DNA of 41,110 bases. Origin: Spirochaetota bacterium (GTDB taxonomy: Bacteria; Spirochaetota; UBA4802; UB4802). The stretch lies in assembly GCA_040756435.1 (NCBI GenBank), contig JBFLZD010000034.1, positions 1 through 41,110 on the forward strand, in the 5' to 3' direction. Every line of letters begins with the position of its first letter. The first letter of the stretch is position 1. Below the pieces are notes generated by a model, which saw nothing but the letters and a program-made list of their open reading frames with translations, was not told where the DNA came from and ran no database searches. Shown piece after piece: positions 26,636 to 34,150 of the stretch. The translations under genes and the position numbers were made by a program.

Positions 26636-27883
26636 TTATTGTATTTTTACAGCAATAACTGATATATCTTCCCGCTGAGCCAGGCCCTGCATAAACTCTT
26701 TTACTTTTGAAAGCAGCCCATCTATGCAGTGAGATGGTTCATCATACTGACAGCATGTGTCCATTACCTGTTTTAACCCAAAAAGGCGTGCATTGCGGTT
26801 TTTACAATTAACAATCCCATCAGTGACAATAATAAACATGTCATTAGGTTTAAGTTTTACAACAATTTTTTTACTATCCCGTGTATATGAAAAACGCAGA
26901 TATCGCGCAATTTTGTGACGGACCAAGATAGGATACGCTTCACCGGTATTCATGAAAGTAAGTGTCCTTGAATGTAAATTAATCATTCCATAGAATAAGG
27001 AAACATATTGCAAATTTTGCTCCTTAACCACACGCAAAGTATTGATAAATACCGGGCTCACTGCATTTTCATATACATTCATTAACCCTTTTACAATTCC
27101 ATTAACCAGTGATGCATTGAGTGCGCCAGGTACTCCCTTATTGTGAACGTCACATAACGCTATGTTTACAGTATTTTTTTGGTACAATAATTCATAAAAT
27201 TCACCCCCAACCTCACGTGCGGGAAGATATCGTGCTGCTACTTTACACAAACCAAAATCTTCAGAAATTGCAGGATGCAGTGAATGCTGAATTGAACGTG
27301 CAGATTCTAATTCATGGCGCATGCGGGCTTCCTCAATAGCATGCTCAAAAAAGATGGCATTCTGTACAGCCAGTACTGCCTGATCAGCAAATGCCAAAAA
27401 CAGGTGCATATCTTCATCAGTAAATGCAGGGCGATTAATTGGATTAATTGCCTGAATTACTCCCAAAAGCTTTCCTTTATAAAGCAGAGGTACACATATA
27501 ATTGAGCGAGTAGTAAAACCTGTCTGTTTATCAAAATTTGGATCAAACCTGTTATCTGAGTATACATCATTGACAAAAACACCTTTACGCTCTCTGGCAA
27601 CCCATCCTGCGATACCCTGCCCCATTTTAACCCTGTATTTTTCCTGTAATTTATCTCCAGCCTCACCCAGTGCCACCTTAAACACAAGTTCGTTGGTTTT
27701 GTCATCATATAAAAATAAGGTACTGGCTTCCGTTTCCATAATCTCTTTTATAATCTCCATGATTATGGTAAAAAGTTTGGCCATGTCAAGTGTTGAGTTT
27801 ATGATTCTGTTTATCTCAACTAACTTTGAAAGGTTATGCAGCTGTCGCTCAAGATATTCTAAATTGTATTTTTTTTCATTCAT
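26636..27883 (-). CDS. GAF-domain SpoIIE-type phosphatase (cytoplasmic)
   Basis: 415 residues: a coiled coil at about 5-30, a GAF domain (about 35-178, VKMGQGIAGWVARERKGV, ICVPLLYKGKLLGVIQ), a linker helix (178-205), and a SpoIIE/PP2C domain (about 210-415). Motifs in order: GGEFYE 226-231 (family GGDxxD; both Asp changed to Glu), CDVHNKG with Asp245, VTDG with Asp355, and EDIS 405-408. The catalytic layout is largely kept, so it may be active, with an unusual metal site. It probably senses a small molecule and dephosphorylates a STAS protein. The zinc-ribbon gene is downstream in the same unit. Confidence 0.9.
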   Translation of the reverse strand: MNEKKYNLEYLERQLHNLSKLVEINRIINSTLDMAKLFTIIMEIIKEIMETEASTLFLYDDKTNELVFKVALGEAGDKLQEKYRVKMGQGIAGWVARERKGVFVNDVYSDNRFDPNFDKQTGFTTRSIICVPLLYKGKLLGVIQAINPINRPAFTDEDMHLFLAFADQAVLAVQNAIFFEHAIEEARMRHELESARSIQHSLHPAISEDFGLCKVAARYLPAREVGGEFYELLYQKNTVNIALCDVHNKGVPGALNASLVNGIVKGLMNVYENAVSPVFINTLRVVKEQNLQYVSLFYGMINLHSRTLTFMNTGEAYPILVRHKIARYLRFSYTRDSKKIVVKLKPNDMFIIVTDGIVNCKNRNARLFGLKQVMDTCCQYDEPSHCIDGLLSKVKEFMQGLAQREDISVIAVKIQ

Positions 27884-28188
27884 ATATGCCTTTATTCCCT
27901 TAATAAATATTTATCTATTTATTTTTTCGGTTTTTATTTTATAATCATATACATACGTATGCTTTTATATATATAAAACTAAACAACAGTCAATAAAAAT
28001 AATTACAGATAGTAAAATATTCAACTATTAATTTTCAACCGTATTTTTATTACCTTACTATGAATATGTGTACACAATAGTTTCCTAACATATCGTGATT
28101 GTACGCTATTATTAGCCTAAAATCATTTTTATGAAATAATTGTTAAAAATATTTCAGTAATAATTCCTTAACAAATTTCATAATGAAT

Positions 28189-28233
28189 ATAGTGTACACC
28201 CCCGCCGCCTTCGGAGGCGGGGGTGTACACTAT
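28189..28233. repeat. Perfect GC-rich palindrome in an AT-rich gap
   Basis: An 18-bp perfect inverted repeat, ATAGTGTACACCCCCGCC (28189-28206) with its complement at 28216-28233, and a 9-base loop. The outer 8 bases GTGTACAC are themselves palindromic. It stands in a 511-base non-coding gap (27884-28394) of otherwise very low GC. No T-run of a normal terminator follows on either side. Apart from it and a GCGATAGTA word (28363-28371) I see nothing in the gap. Confidence 0.9.
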
Positions 28234-28394
28234 TTTATATTTTGTTCAAATTTCCACATTTAGGTATAATTAATAAAAATATTTAGTAATCACTTATAAA
28301 AAGTGCTTGTATTTTCGTAATACTGAAGTAAAGCTATTTGAATAGCACTATTTATTGTATATGCGATAGTATCTGATAAAAAAGGTACATTGCC

Positions 28395-28892
28395 ATGACC
28401 TACCTTATTGATGGTTACAATTTAATATACAAATTTCCTCATTTAGAAGAGCTCATGCTTCAGGACAACCTTACTGAAGCCAGAAAAGAACTTTTAGATA
28501 TTTTAAAGACATTTGCTAAGCTAACCGGAAAACGTATACGTGTTGTTTTTGATGGTCAGAAGAATATTGAGATACCAATAAGCAGTGAAAAGGTTGCCAA
28601 TATCGACGTATATTACTCATTACACTATTCGGCGGATTTTTTAATAAAAGAATTCATACGAAAAGATATTCAGCCACGCAATACAACAGTCGTTACCAGC
28701 GATAAAGATATCATTGACTTTGTTAGCCGATTTAAAACACGCACCATGAAAAGTGAAGACTTTGCAAATTTTATAAATCAGACTATAGAAGATTATACTG
28801 TGGCACAAACTCCAGAAAAAGAAGAAAATCCAACATTAAGTAGTGAAGAAATTGAATACTGGGAAAAACTTTTTATTAAAAGAAAAAAGTGA
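28395..28892 (+). CDS. YacP/Rae1-type NYN-domain protein
   Basis: 165 residues. The N-terminus YLIDGYNLIYKFP with Asp6 and the later VFDG and VTSDKDIIDFV segments (about residues 53-56 and 100-108) give the metal-binding acids of the NYN (PIN-like) fold, found in B. subtilis Rae1/YacP, a ribosome-associated endoribonuclease. The C-terminus adds a Glu/Lys-rich helical tail. It likely cuts RNA. It ends 1 base from the convergent HgdC-like gene. A dispersed word lies in its upstream region. Confidence 0.88.
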   Translation: MTYLIDGYNLIYKFPHLEELMLQDNLTEARKELLDILKTFAKLTGKRIRVVFDGQKNIEIPISSEKVANIDVYYSLHYSADFLIKEFIRKDIQPRNTTVVTSDKDIIDFVSRFKTRTMKSEDFANFINQTIEDYTVAQTPEKEENPTLSSEEIEYWEKLFIKRKK

Positions 28893-28893
28893 A

Positions 28894-29661
28894 TTAATTT
28901 TCTGCTGCTAACAGTGCTGCACCCAGCGCCCCTATTATCTGTGCATTTTCTGAAACTTTAACCGGTGAATCTAAAAGTTTTTCTATAGCTTTAACAACGC
29001 CAATATTTTTTGCCACACCACCCGTCATCATAACGGGGTTTGTTATTCCCACACGGTTAGCCATTGCCATAATTCGCGATGCTATGGATTGATGAATGCC
29101 AGCAATGATATTATCTCGAGTTTCACCTTTTGCAATGAGTGATATAACTTCAGATTCTGCAAATACAGTGCACAGACTGCTTATTTTAGCTGGATTATTA
29201 GCTTTCAGCGATAGTTCCCCAAATTCATCCAGATCCACTTCAAGCGCACGCGCCATTACCTCCAGAAATCGCCCCGTGCCAGCAGCACATTTATCGTTCA
29301 TAGCAAAATCTTTCACCCTACCGTTTTCATCTATCACAATAACCTTGCTATCCTGGCCACCAATATCAATGATTGAACGTATTGAATTATCCAGAAAGTG
29401 AGCACCCTTTGCATGGCAGGTTATTTCGGTTATATTATTATGAGCAAATGCTACACTTTTACGGCCATATCCGGTAGCAACAATCTTTTCAATTTTATCA
29501 AGCGATAAACCAAGCTCAGTTAATAACTCCTGTGTTACTTTTTCTCCGGCTTTTGCAGCATTAAATCCAGTAAATATGATTTTACTGCCAATGATATTTT
29601 TAGTATCAAGAACAACCGCTTTTGTGGTTATAGAACCAATATCCATTCCTAATGTCAGCAT
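28894..29661 (-). CDS. BadF/BadG/HgdC-type dehydratase activator ATPase
   Basis: 255 residues, ASKHA-fold ATPase. The phosphate loop MDIGSITTKAV is at 6-16, the IIDIGGQDSK motif is at about 97-106, and the two cysteines that bridge a [4Fe-4S] cluster between dimer subunits are Cys125 (CAAGTGRF) and Cys164 (SSLCTVFAESE). Family members use ATP to push an electron into 2-hydroxyacyl-CoA dehydratases or benzoyl-CoA reductase. No HgdA/HgdB-type partner or DUF2229 domain is in the window, so the partner is elsewhere. An operator-like inverted repeat overlaps its promoter region. Confidence 0.95.
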   Translation of the reverse strand: MLTLGMDIGSITTKAVVLDTKNIIGSKIIFTGFNAAKAGEKVTQELLTELGLSLDKIEKIVATGYGRKSVAFAHNNITEITCHAKGAHFLDNSIRSIIDIGGQDSKVIVIDENGRVKDFAMNDKCAAGTGRFLEVMARALEVDLDEFGELSLKANNPAKISSLCTVFAESEVISLIAKGETRDNIIAGIHQSIASRIMAMANRVGITNPVMMTGGVAKNIGVVKAIEKLLDSPVKVSENAQIIGALGAALLAAEN

Positions 29662-29693
29662 AATAAATGTTTTCTCCCTTACAATGAAATATA

Positions 29694-29721
29694 GAACAAG
29701 CGTTCACTCATTTTTTGTCAA
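29694..29721 (-). promoter_or_regulatory. Operator-like inverted repeat and -35 box upstream of the activator gene
   Basis: On the minus strand a consensus TTGACA (29716-29721) is followed by TGAACGCTTGTTC (about 29693-29705, GAACAAGCGTTC on +), an imperfect inverted repeat of the kind bound by TetR-family repressors. The -10 box is uncertain (TTCTAT or TATATT). No regulator gene is adjacent. Confidence 0.4.
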
Positions 29722-29729
29722 GCTAAATT

Positions 29730-30239
29730 TTACCAATCAGGCTGCGGCTTGTAATTATTTTTTTCTCTTCCAATAATATCCATTTTGTATTCTAACGGCA
29801 GATAATAGATAATAGCCTTAGGGGACAGATCGTCTTTTTTAACAAAGCCTATCACTACCAGCTGATGATTTTCTTTTTGTACAAATGTCCTGAAAATAAC
29901 CGGCAACGACATTTCGGTAAATTGCCATCGCTGGAACTGTTTGTTGGAATAAATCATCTGTATACGGAGCATAACTTCATCAACGATCTTATCACATACC
30001 AGTGATTTGAGCTTTGATTCATTTGTAGAACTATCGCCACTGCCCGATTCAGAAAAGATATAATAATCATCTATTGATTTTTCATCAACACCAATGCACC
30101 GGGCAATATCACCCTTGTTGTAGCAATTATGAATACCATGGATGGTACAAACAAGTGGGCCAGTACGGATACTTTTTTTTATGCATCCGTTGTAAGCAAG
30201 AATCACCACCACTAAAGCTATTGCAACATATCGTTTCAT
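29730..30239 (-). CDS. Probable lipoprotein, 169 residues
   Basis: From ATG 30239 the N-terminus MKRYVAIALVVVILAYNGC is a signal sequence; Cys19 would be the lipid-modified residue, though the box (AYNGC) is not canonical. The mature part has cysteines in TGPLVCTIHGIHNC and ARCIGV, a Ser/Gly stretch, and a C-terminal beta-rich half. The repeated word is in frame as SGDSS (30029-30037). Neither a ribosome-binding site nor a family is obvious. It is on the same strand and about 70 bases downstream of the esterase gene (30317-31180), so both may be read together. Confidence 0.6.
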   Translation of the reverse strand: MKRYVAIALVVVILAYNGCIKKSIRTGPLVCTIHGIHNCYNKGDIARCIGVDEKSIDDYYIFSESGSGDSSTNESKLKSLVCDKIVDEVMLRIQMIYSNKQFQRWQFTEMSLPVIFRTFVQKENHQLVVIGFVKKDDLSPKAIIYYLPLEYKMDIIGREKNNYKPQPDW

Positions 30240-30316
30240 ATACACATTATTTCAGATTCAATTATTAAAATTTTCGTCGTCAGCATATCAGCAAACCAAA
30301 TAGCACACATCATTTT

Positions 30317-31180
30317 CTATTTCAGGTTTTCATTGAAAAAGGCCATCATCTCAGGTAATATTGACTGACAAAAATTCCAGTCATGCATTTTATATTTTTT
30401 TTCAACAAAGGTAAAATTGTAGCCGCTTTTATATTCCTTCTGCAATTGTTTCAACTTTACCGCCAGCATAAAGCTTTGCTCCATTGGCACACGTGAATCC
30501 TTATTGCCATGTGCTAAAAATACTGCAACACTTTTTAAATTTTTTGCATCGTCAATTGCATTGTCAAAAGCAGCCCAGCGCTGTGGATTATCATTATATT
30601 TTCCATATACTGAAACAAACATGTAATTTTTAACATGAGATAGCATATCGTAATATCCGGAAAGACAAGCAATGGCACCAACAGTGTCACTGAAAAGTTC
30701 CCCTATACGAAGTGCTCCACGTGCTCCAATAGAAAATCCACATACTCCCAGAGAGTCTTTATCAATCTTTAAACCTACAGTATTTTTAAGATAGGGAATT
30801 AACATTGTCCCAATCCATAACGCCGCTGGCATCTCATTCCATTTTACTGTTGTTTCATCAAAGAATTGTGACTCATACACCGTGCGAGGCATGTTGGGAC
30901 ATACTATAACCATATTGTACATATTGGCATAGTATGTAATATTTGTATTATTTTGCCAGCTATTCATAGAACCATCATAATCATGGAGTGCTATAATTGT
31001 GCGACTGCTTTTGGAATAATCTTTGGGGAAATATAGTTTAACTGGCACAGTTTTTTCAGAATTTTCTGCAGCAGGAACAGTAACAATAACCCAGCTACCT
31101 GGTTTGACATCTACTGCAGAGACAGAATGAATTGCAAGTATTATACAAAGCAGAACCTGAACTATAAAAGTTCGTTTCAT
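30317..31180 (-). CDS. Exported alpha/beta-hydrolase esterase
   Basis: 287 residues with a signal peptide (about 1-22, HSVSA-VD). The nucleophile elbow GFSIG has Ser150, the acid Asp228 is in HGNKDSRVP and His266 is in KMHDWNF, completing a plausible catalytic triad. The fold resembles the esterase-D/PHB-depolymerase/feruloyl-esterase group (LHDYDGSMNSW oxyanion region). It probably hydrolyses an ester in the periplasm or outside; substrate unknown. Confidence 0.85.
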   Translation of the reverse strand: MKRTFIVQVLLCIILAIHSVSAVDVKPGSWVIVTVPAAENSEKTVPVKLYFPKDYSKSSRTIIALHDYDGSMNSWQNNTNITYYANMYNMVIVCPNMPRTVYESQFFDETTVKWNEMPAALWIGTMLIPYLKNTVGLKIDKDSLGVCGFSIGARGALRIGELFSDTVGAIACLSGYYDMLSHVKNYMFVSVYGKYNDNPQRWAAFDNAIDDAKNLKSVAVFLAHGNKDSRVPMEQSFMLAVKLKQLQKEYKSGYNFTFVEKKYKMHDWNFCQSILPEMMAFFNENLK

Positions 31181-31227
31181 AAAGTTATTGCCCCCTATGA
31201 CAAAATTTTTATATTTTTAATCCTTTT

Positions 31228-31489
31228 GCTCTGACCCTTTATTGTAAAAAAAGTATACTTTAAACTTTAAAAGCATGACTTTGAATATAGAAAGATTGTT
31301 ATGCTCTGACCCCGTGTGCGTATTGCAATCCAAACGTATATTGCAGAATGTTTTTTTTCAAGGGAATTTTTTATAGGCATCTTAAAAAAACCGCTTTGAT
31401 CATTACAGATGCAAAAAAAAGTGGTTTTAACCTATAGATTGTGCCTACAAGGGAACATCCCAAAAAACAGTTTTTAGATGTTCCCTTGT
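31228..31489. repeat. Structured non-coding gap upstream of the esterase gene
   Basis: A ~400-base gap between radC and the esterase gene. It carries two copies of TGCTCTGACCC (31228-31237, 31302-31313), the word that bounds the block at 33060-33947. It then has a long imperfect hairpin (31372-31436: TATAGG...CCTATA, AAAACCGCTT...AAGTGGTTTT), and a perfect 13-bp hairpin ACAAGGGAACATC/GATGTTCCCTTGT (31447-31459 with 31477-31489). No T-run follows, so these are not clear terminators. Together they look like repeat-element remnants or a structured RNA. Confidence 0.6.
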
Positions 31490-31589
31490 CCTGACATCGT
31501 TATGGAAAAAGGATACCCTGATATTTAATAACTACAGATAAAATTTGTGGATAGAAAATGTAAGAAATACTTAGCATTAATTCACGTCT

Positions 31590-32264
31590 TTACTGCATAA
31601 ATAATGTTTCATCAGTTTCCCTGAGGCTTAAGTAATCGTTATCCGTAACAATGACATGATCAAGAAGCTGTATGCCAACAATAGCACCAGCCTGTGCTAC
31701 TCGTTTTGTTATTTCTATATCGTTGACCGAAGGCTTGAGCACACCAGAAGGATGATTATGCGCAATAATAACCGATGATGCTGCTTCACGTATTGCATCC
31801 CTGAATACCTCACGGGGATGCACAAGCGCCTCTGAAATTGTCCCAATTGATATCCTTGATTTTTTTATTAGCCTGTTTTTACTATCCAGTATCATGACCC
31901 AGAATTCCTCCTGCCTGCTACAAGCAATATTGCCTACCAAACATTCCCAAACAATACGCGGTGAGTCAATTGATTCTTCATAATTGCGTGGTGCTATCAA
32001 ACGTTTGCCAAGCTCCATTGCAGCTTTAATCCTCACCGCTTTTACAATGCCCATTCCATTAATGGAAGCTATCTCCCTAATTCCCGCATGATAAATACCA
32101 CTAACACCCCCAAAATGCTGTATGAGCCCAAAAGCACATTCCATAACATCCCTTCCCTTTACTCCTGTGCCAAGTAAAATAGCTAAAAGCTCTGCATCAC
32201 TTAAATCATCAATTGATTCGCCATTAATACAACGCTGAACTGGCAGGTCACATTTTGTCTGCAT
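31590..32264 (-). CDS. radC: RadC-family (JAB/MPN) protein
   Basis: 224 residues from ATG 32264, whose AAGGA box fits better than the upstream ATG at 32279. An N-terminal helix-hairpin-helix part (about 20-90) is followed by a JAB/MPN domain with the metal-binding set Glu120, His169, His171 and Asp182 (HNHPSG...SxxD). The family name suggests DNA repair, but the function remains unclear; the metal site implies a peptidase or isopeptidase-like activity. A TACTATCGC word lies just upstream (32297-32305). Confidence 0.93.
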   Translation of the reverse strand: MQTKCDLPVQRCINGESIDDLSDAELLAILLGTGVKGRDVMECAFGLIQHFGGVSGIYHAGIREIASINGMGIVKAVRIKAAMELGKRLIAPRNYEESIDSPRIVWECLVGNIACSRQEEFWVMILDSKNRLIKKSRISIGTISEALVHPREVFRDAIREAASSVIIAHNHPSGVLKPSVNDIEITKRVAQAGAIVGIQLLDHVIVTDNDYLSLRETDETLFMQ

Positions 32265-32488
32265 AGTTTTTCCTTCCATAAAATTTTTTTGACGGTTACT
32301 ATCGCCCTACTTATTACAACGCTTGAGTTATAAAAACTTTAAAAAAAATTTTTTTAATTTATAATTTTTTTTCTTAAACCGATAACTATTGTAGGATTTT
32401 TTTATATCACATTAAATTTTACTGTTGACAAAATTCCATGATACGGAATATATTAAATCATAGGGAGTTTGCAATCAGGGAGGGTTAT

Positions 32489-33049
32489 ATGAAAGTTAGT
32501 ATCGATGCTATTTTGCAGTCCGCACATCAGTTAAAAAGCACTATAAATGTTGATGAACATAAATCAGGAAATAGAAATAAAGTAACCAGCGATAAAATCA
32601 ACATTGAACACAAAGTGATGGCGCGCCTGGATGAAATTCACAACCAGATTAAAGATATTCAGACAACACTTTCACGCTATCAGGTTATTGATGAAGGCAT
32701 TCGTATGCTTTTGGATGACAAAAAAGCAGGCGGCACCAACGTTTTGAATATTATTAATTCTACGCAGTATAATAATAGGCCTGTATTAAAAGAATTTCTG
32801 GGCGATAGTTATGATGAAAACACCCTTGCCCATAAAAAAGACCAGTTAAAAAATCTGGTTGCTGACAGTATCACCGGTTTGCAACGACTTCAAGTTGAAT
32901 TTGAGAATATCGTTGCCTCTGACCTTGCACGCAATGTTCACCTGAAAGATAAAATTGATGAGATTAATTTACTGATACCGCATAGCATCAAAAATGCTCA
33001 ACACCTCCATCATCTTGATGCTGAAACCGTCAAGCGGTTGATTCAGTGA
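32489..33049 (+). CDS. Predicted helical protein, 186 residues
   Basis: Not recognised. A GGGAGGG box precedes ATG 32489, preferred over the frame start at 32438. The product is charged and helical (DKINIEHKVMARLDEIHNQI, LKEFLGDSYDENT, KDKIDEINLL), with likely coiled coil at about 35-75 and 125-175, and no signal peptide or cysteine. It may be a cytoplasmic structural or flagellar-associated protein. The repeated word is in frame as LGDSY (32802-32810). The repeat block begins 11 bases after its stop. Confidence 0.7.
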   Translation: MKVSIDAILQSAHQLKSTINVDEHKSGNRNKVTSDKINIEHKVMARLDEIHNQIKDIQTTLSRYQVIDEGIRMLLDDKKAGGTNVLNIINSTQYNNRPVLKEFLGDSYDENTLAHKKDQLKNLVADSITGLQRLQVEFENIVASDLARNVHLKDKIDEINLLIPHSIKNAQHLHHLDAETVKRLIQ

Positions 33050-33059
33050 TGTAATCTTA

Positions 33060-33947
33060 TGCTCTGACCCCTTTTATCTTTACATTCAATCTACAATAAA
33101 ATAGCGCTTGCTGTATTTTGCATCATAGCGCATAAACTTAGCTACTCTCTTTGCAAAACTATCCCCTAACTGGAAAAGAACTCATGATGGTCTATTAGCA
33201 CTTCTACATCAGCATCCTCTTGTAAATATGATTTAATCCTGCTGTAGAAGTATGCAGTGGTGTCAGAGCCCAGATTCTCCCCATCTCTGCGGTCTCTGCG
33301 TGAGACAAACTGATGTATCACGCAGAGTGCACTGAGTACGCTGAGTTATTAGAGAGATAGTGGGATTTTGGGGTCAGAGCCTTAATGGATAGGATGACTT
33401 GTTGCCTATACGTCATTCCGGTCATCTCTTTTTGTCATTTCGAACGTAGCGAGAAATCTTTGCTTCCCCCTTTAAGATTTCTCAGTCACTTTGTTCCTTC
33501 GAAATGACAGAGTAATACGGTCATTCCGGGCTTGACCCGGAATCTTTATCCTCACCATTGTGGATCCTGAATCAAGTTCAGGATGACTTTTTGCCTATAC
33601 ATCATTCCGGTCATCTCTTTTTGTCATTCCGAGCAATTCTTTTTGTCATTCCGTCCAATCCTTTATGTCATTTCGAGCAATTTTTTTTGTCATTTCGAGC
33701 GCAGCGAGAAATCTTTGCCTCCAACTTTAAGATTTCTCAGTCACTTTGTTCCTTCGAAATGACAGAGTAATACGGTCATTCCGGGCTTGACCCGGAATCT
33801 TTATCCTCACCAATAAGATCCTGAATCACGTTCAGGATGACTACACTGAATCAATCCTGAAATAAATTCAGGACATGATTCAGGATGACACCCTGTTATT
33901 CACTATAAAACCCCGCTGTGGCGATATTATTATAAGGGGTCAGAGCA
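33060..33947. repeat. 888-bp repeat block bounded by inverted TGCTCTGACCCC boxes
   Basis: TGCTCTGACCCC (33060-33071) and its reverse complement (33936-33947) bound the block, with another GGGGTCAGAGC at 33370-33380. Inside are a frameshifted pseudogene (33086-33290), a CTCTGCGTGA/TCACGCAGAG hairpin (33297-33326), and a repeat array. The array has a 125-bp unit at 33433-33557 that recurs at 33688-33812, made of TGTCATTTCGA..GCGAGAAATC, its inverted arm GATTTCTC..CGAAATGACA, and TCATTCCGGGCTTGACCCGG. Between are four shorter TGTCATTCCG units, and after it GATCCTGAATC..GTTCAGGATGAC hairpins. No gene is supported in 33360-33950. Confidence 0.8.
33086..33290 (-). pseudogene. Frameshifted C-terminal gene remnant
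   Basis: Reading the minus strand, one frame gives LGSDTTAYFYSRIKSYLQED... to IDHHEFF, where it meets a stop. A second frame, shifted by one, continues QLGDSFAKRVAKFMRYDAKY to SKRYFIVD and ends at 33086-33088. The two parts join naturally with a single frameshift, so it is a damaged gene end about 65 codons long. I do not recognise the family. The box-like GGTGTCAGAGCC at 33259-33270 is coding here and may not be a repeat box. Confidence 0.55.
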
Positions 33948-34055
33948 TAATGATTTAATTTGCTGCATATTAATTTCATACAGACTCCCAATGTCATATT
34001 TGCTATCACATATTAATTTTAACCATGACGTAATTAATATAACATATAATTATAA

Positions 34056-34093
34056 TAAAAAAAGGCGAACATAAAGGGGGTTCTATGTTCGCC
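34056..34093 (-). terminator. Intrinsic terminator after the FadL-like gene
   Basis: A 10-bp perfect stem GGCGAACATA/TATGTTCGCC (34064-34073 with 34084-34093) with a 10-base loop; on the minus strand it is followed by a T7 run. It lies about 60 bases after the stop at 34151. Confidence 0.85.
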
Positions 34094-34150
34094 AAACGAT
34101 ATATTATAGATATGGGGCGCTTTATGAAAATAAAGCCAATTGTGTATATA

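Noticed and set aside
33558-33770. 70-codon open frame on + strand
   Set aside because: It is a translation of the TGTCATTCCG repeat array.
33405-33850. Possible CRISPR array
   Set aside because: Units are unequal, palindromic, spaced irregularly and lack unique spacers of constant length; no cas gene is present.
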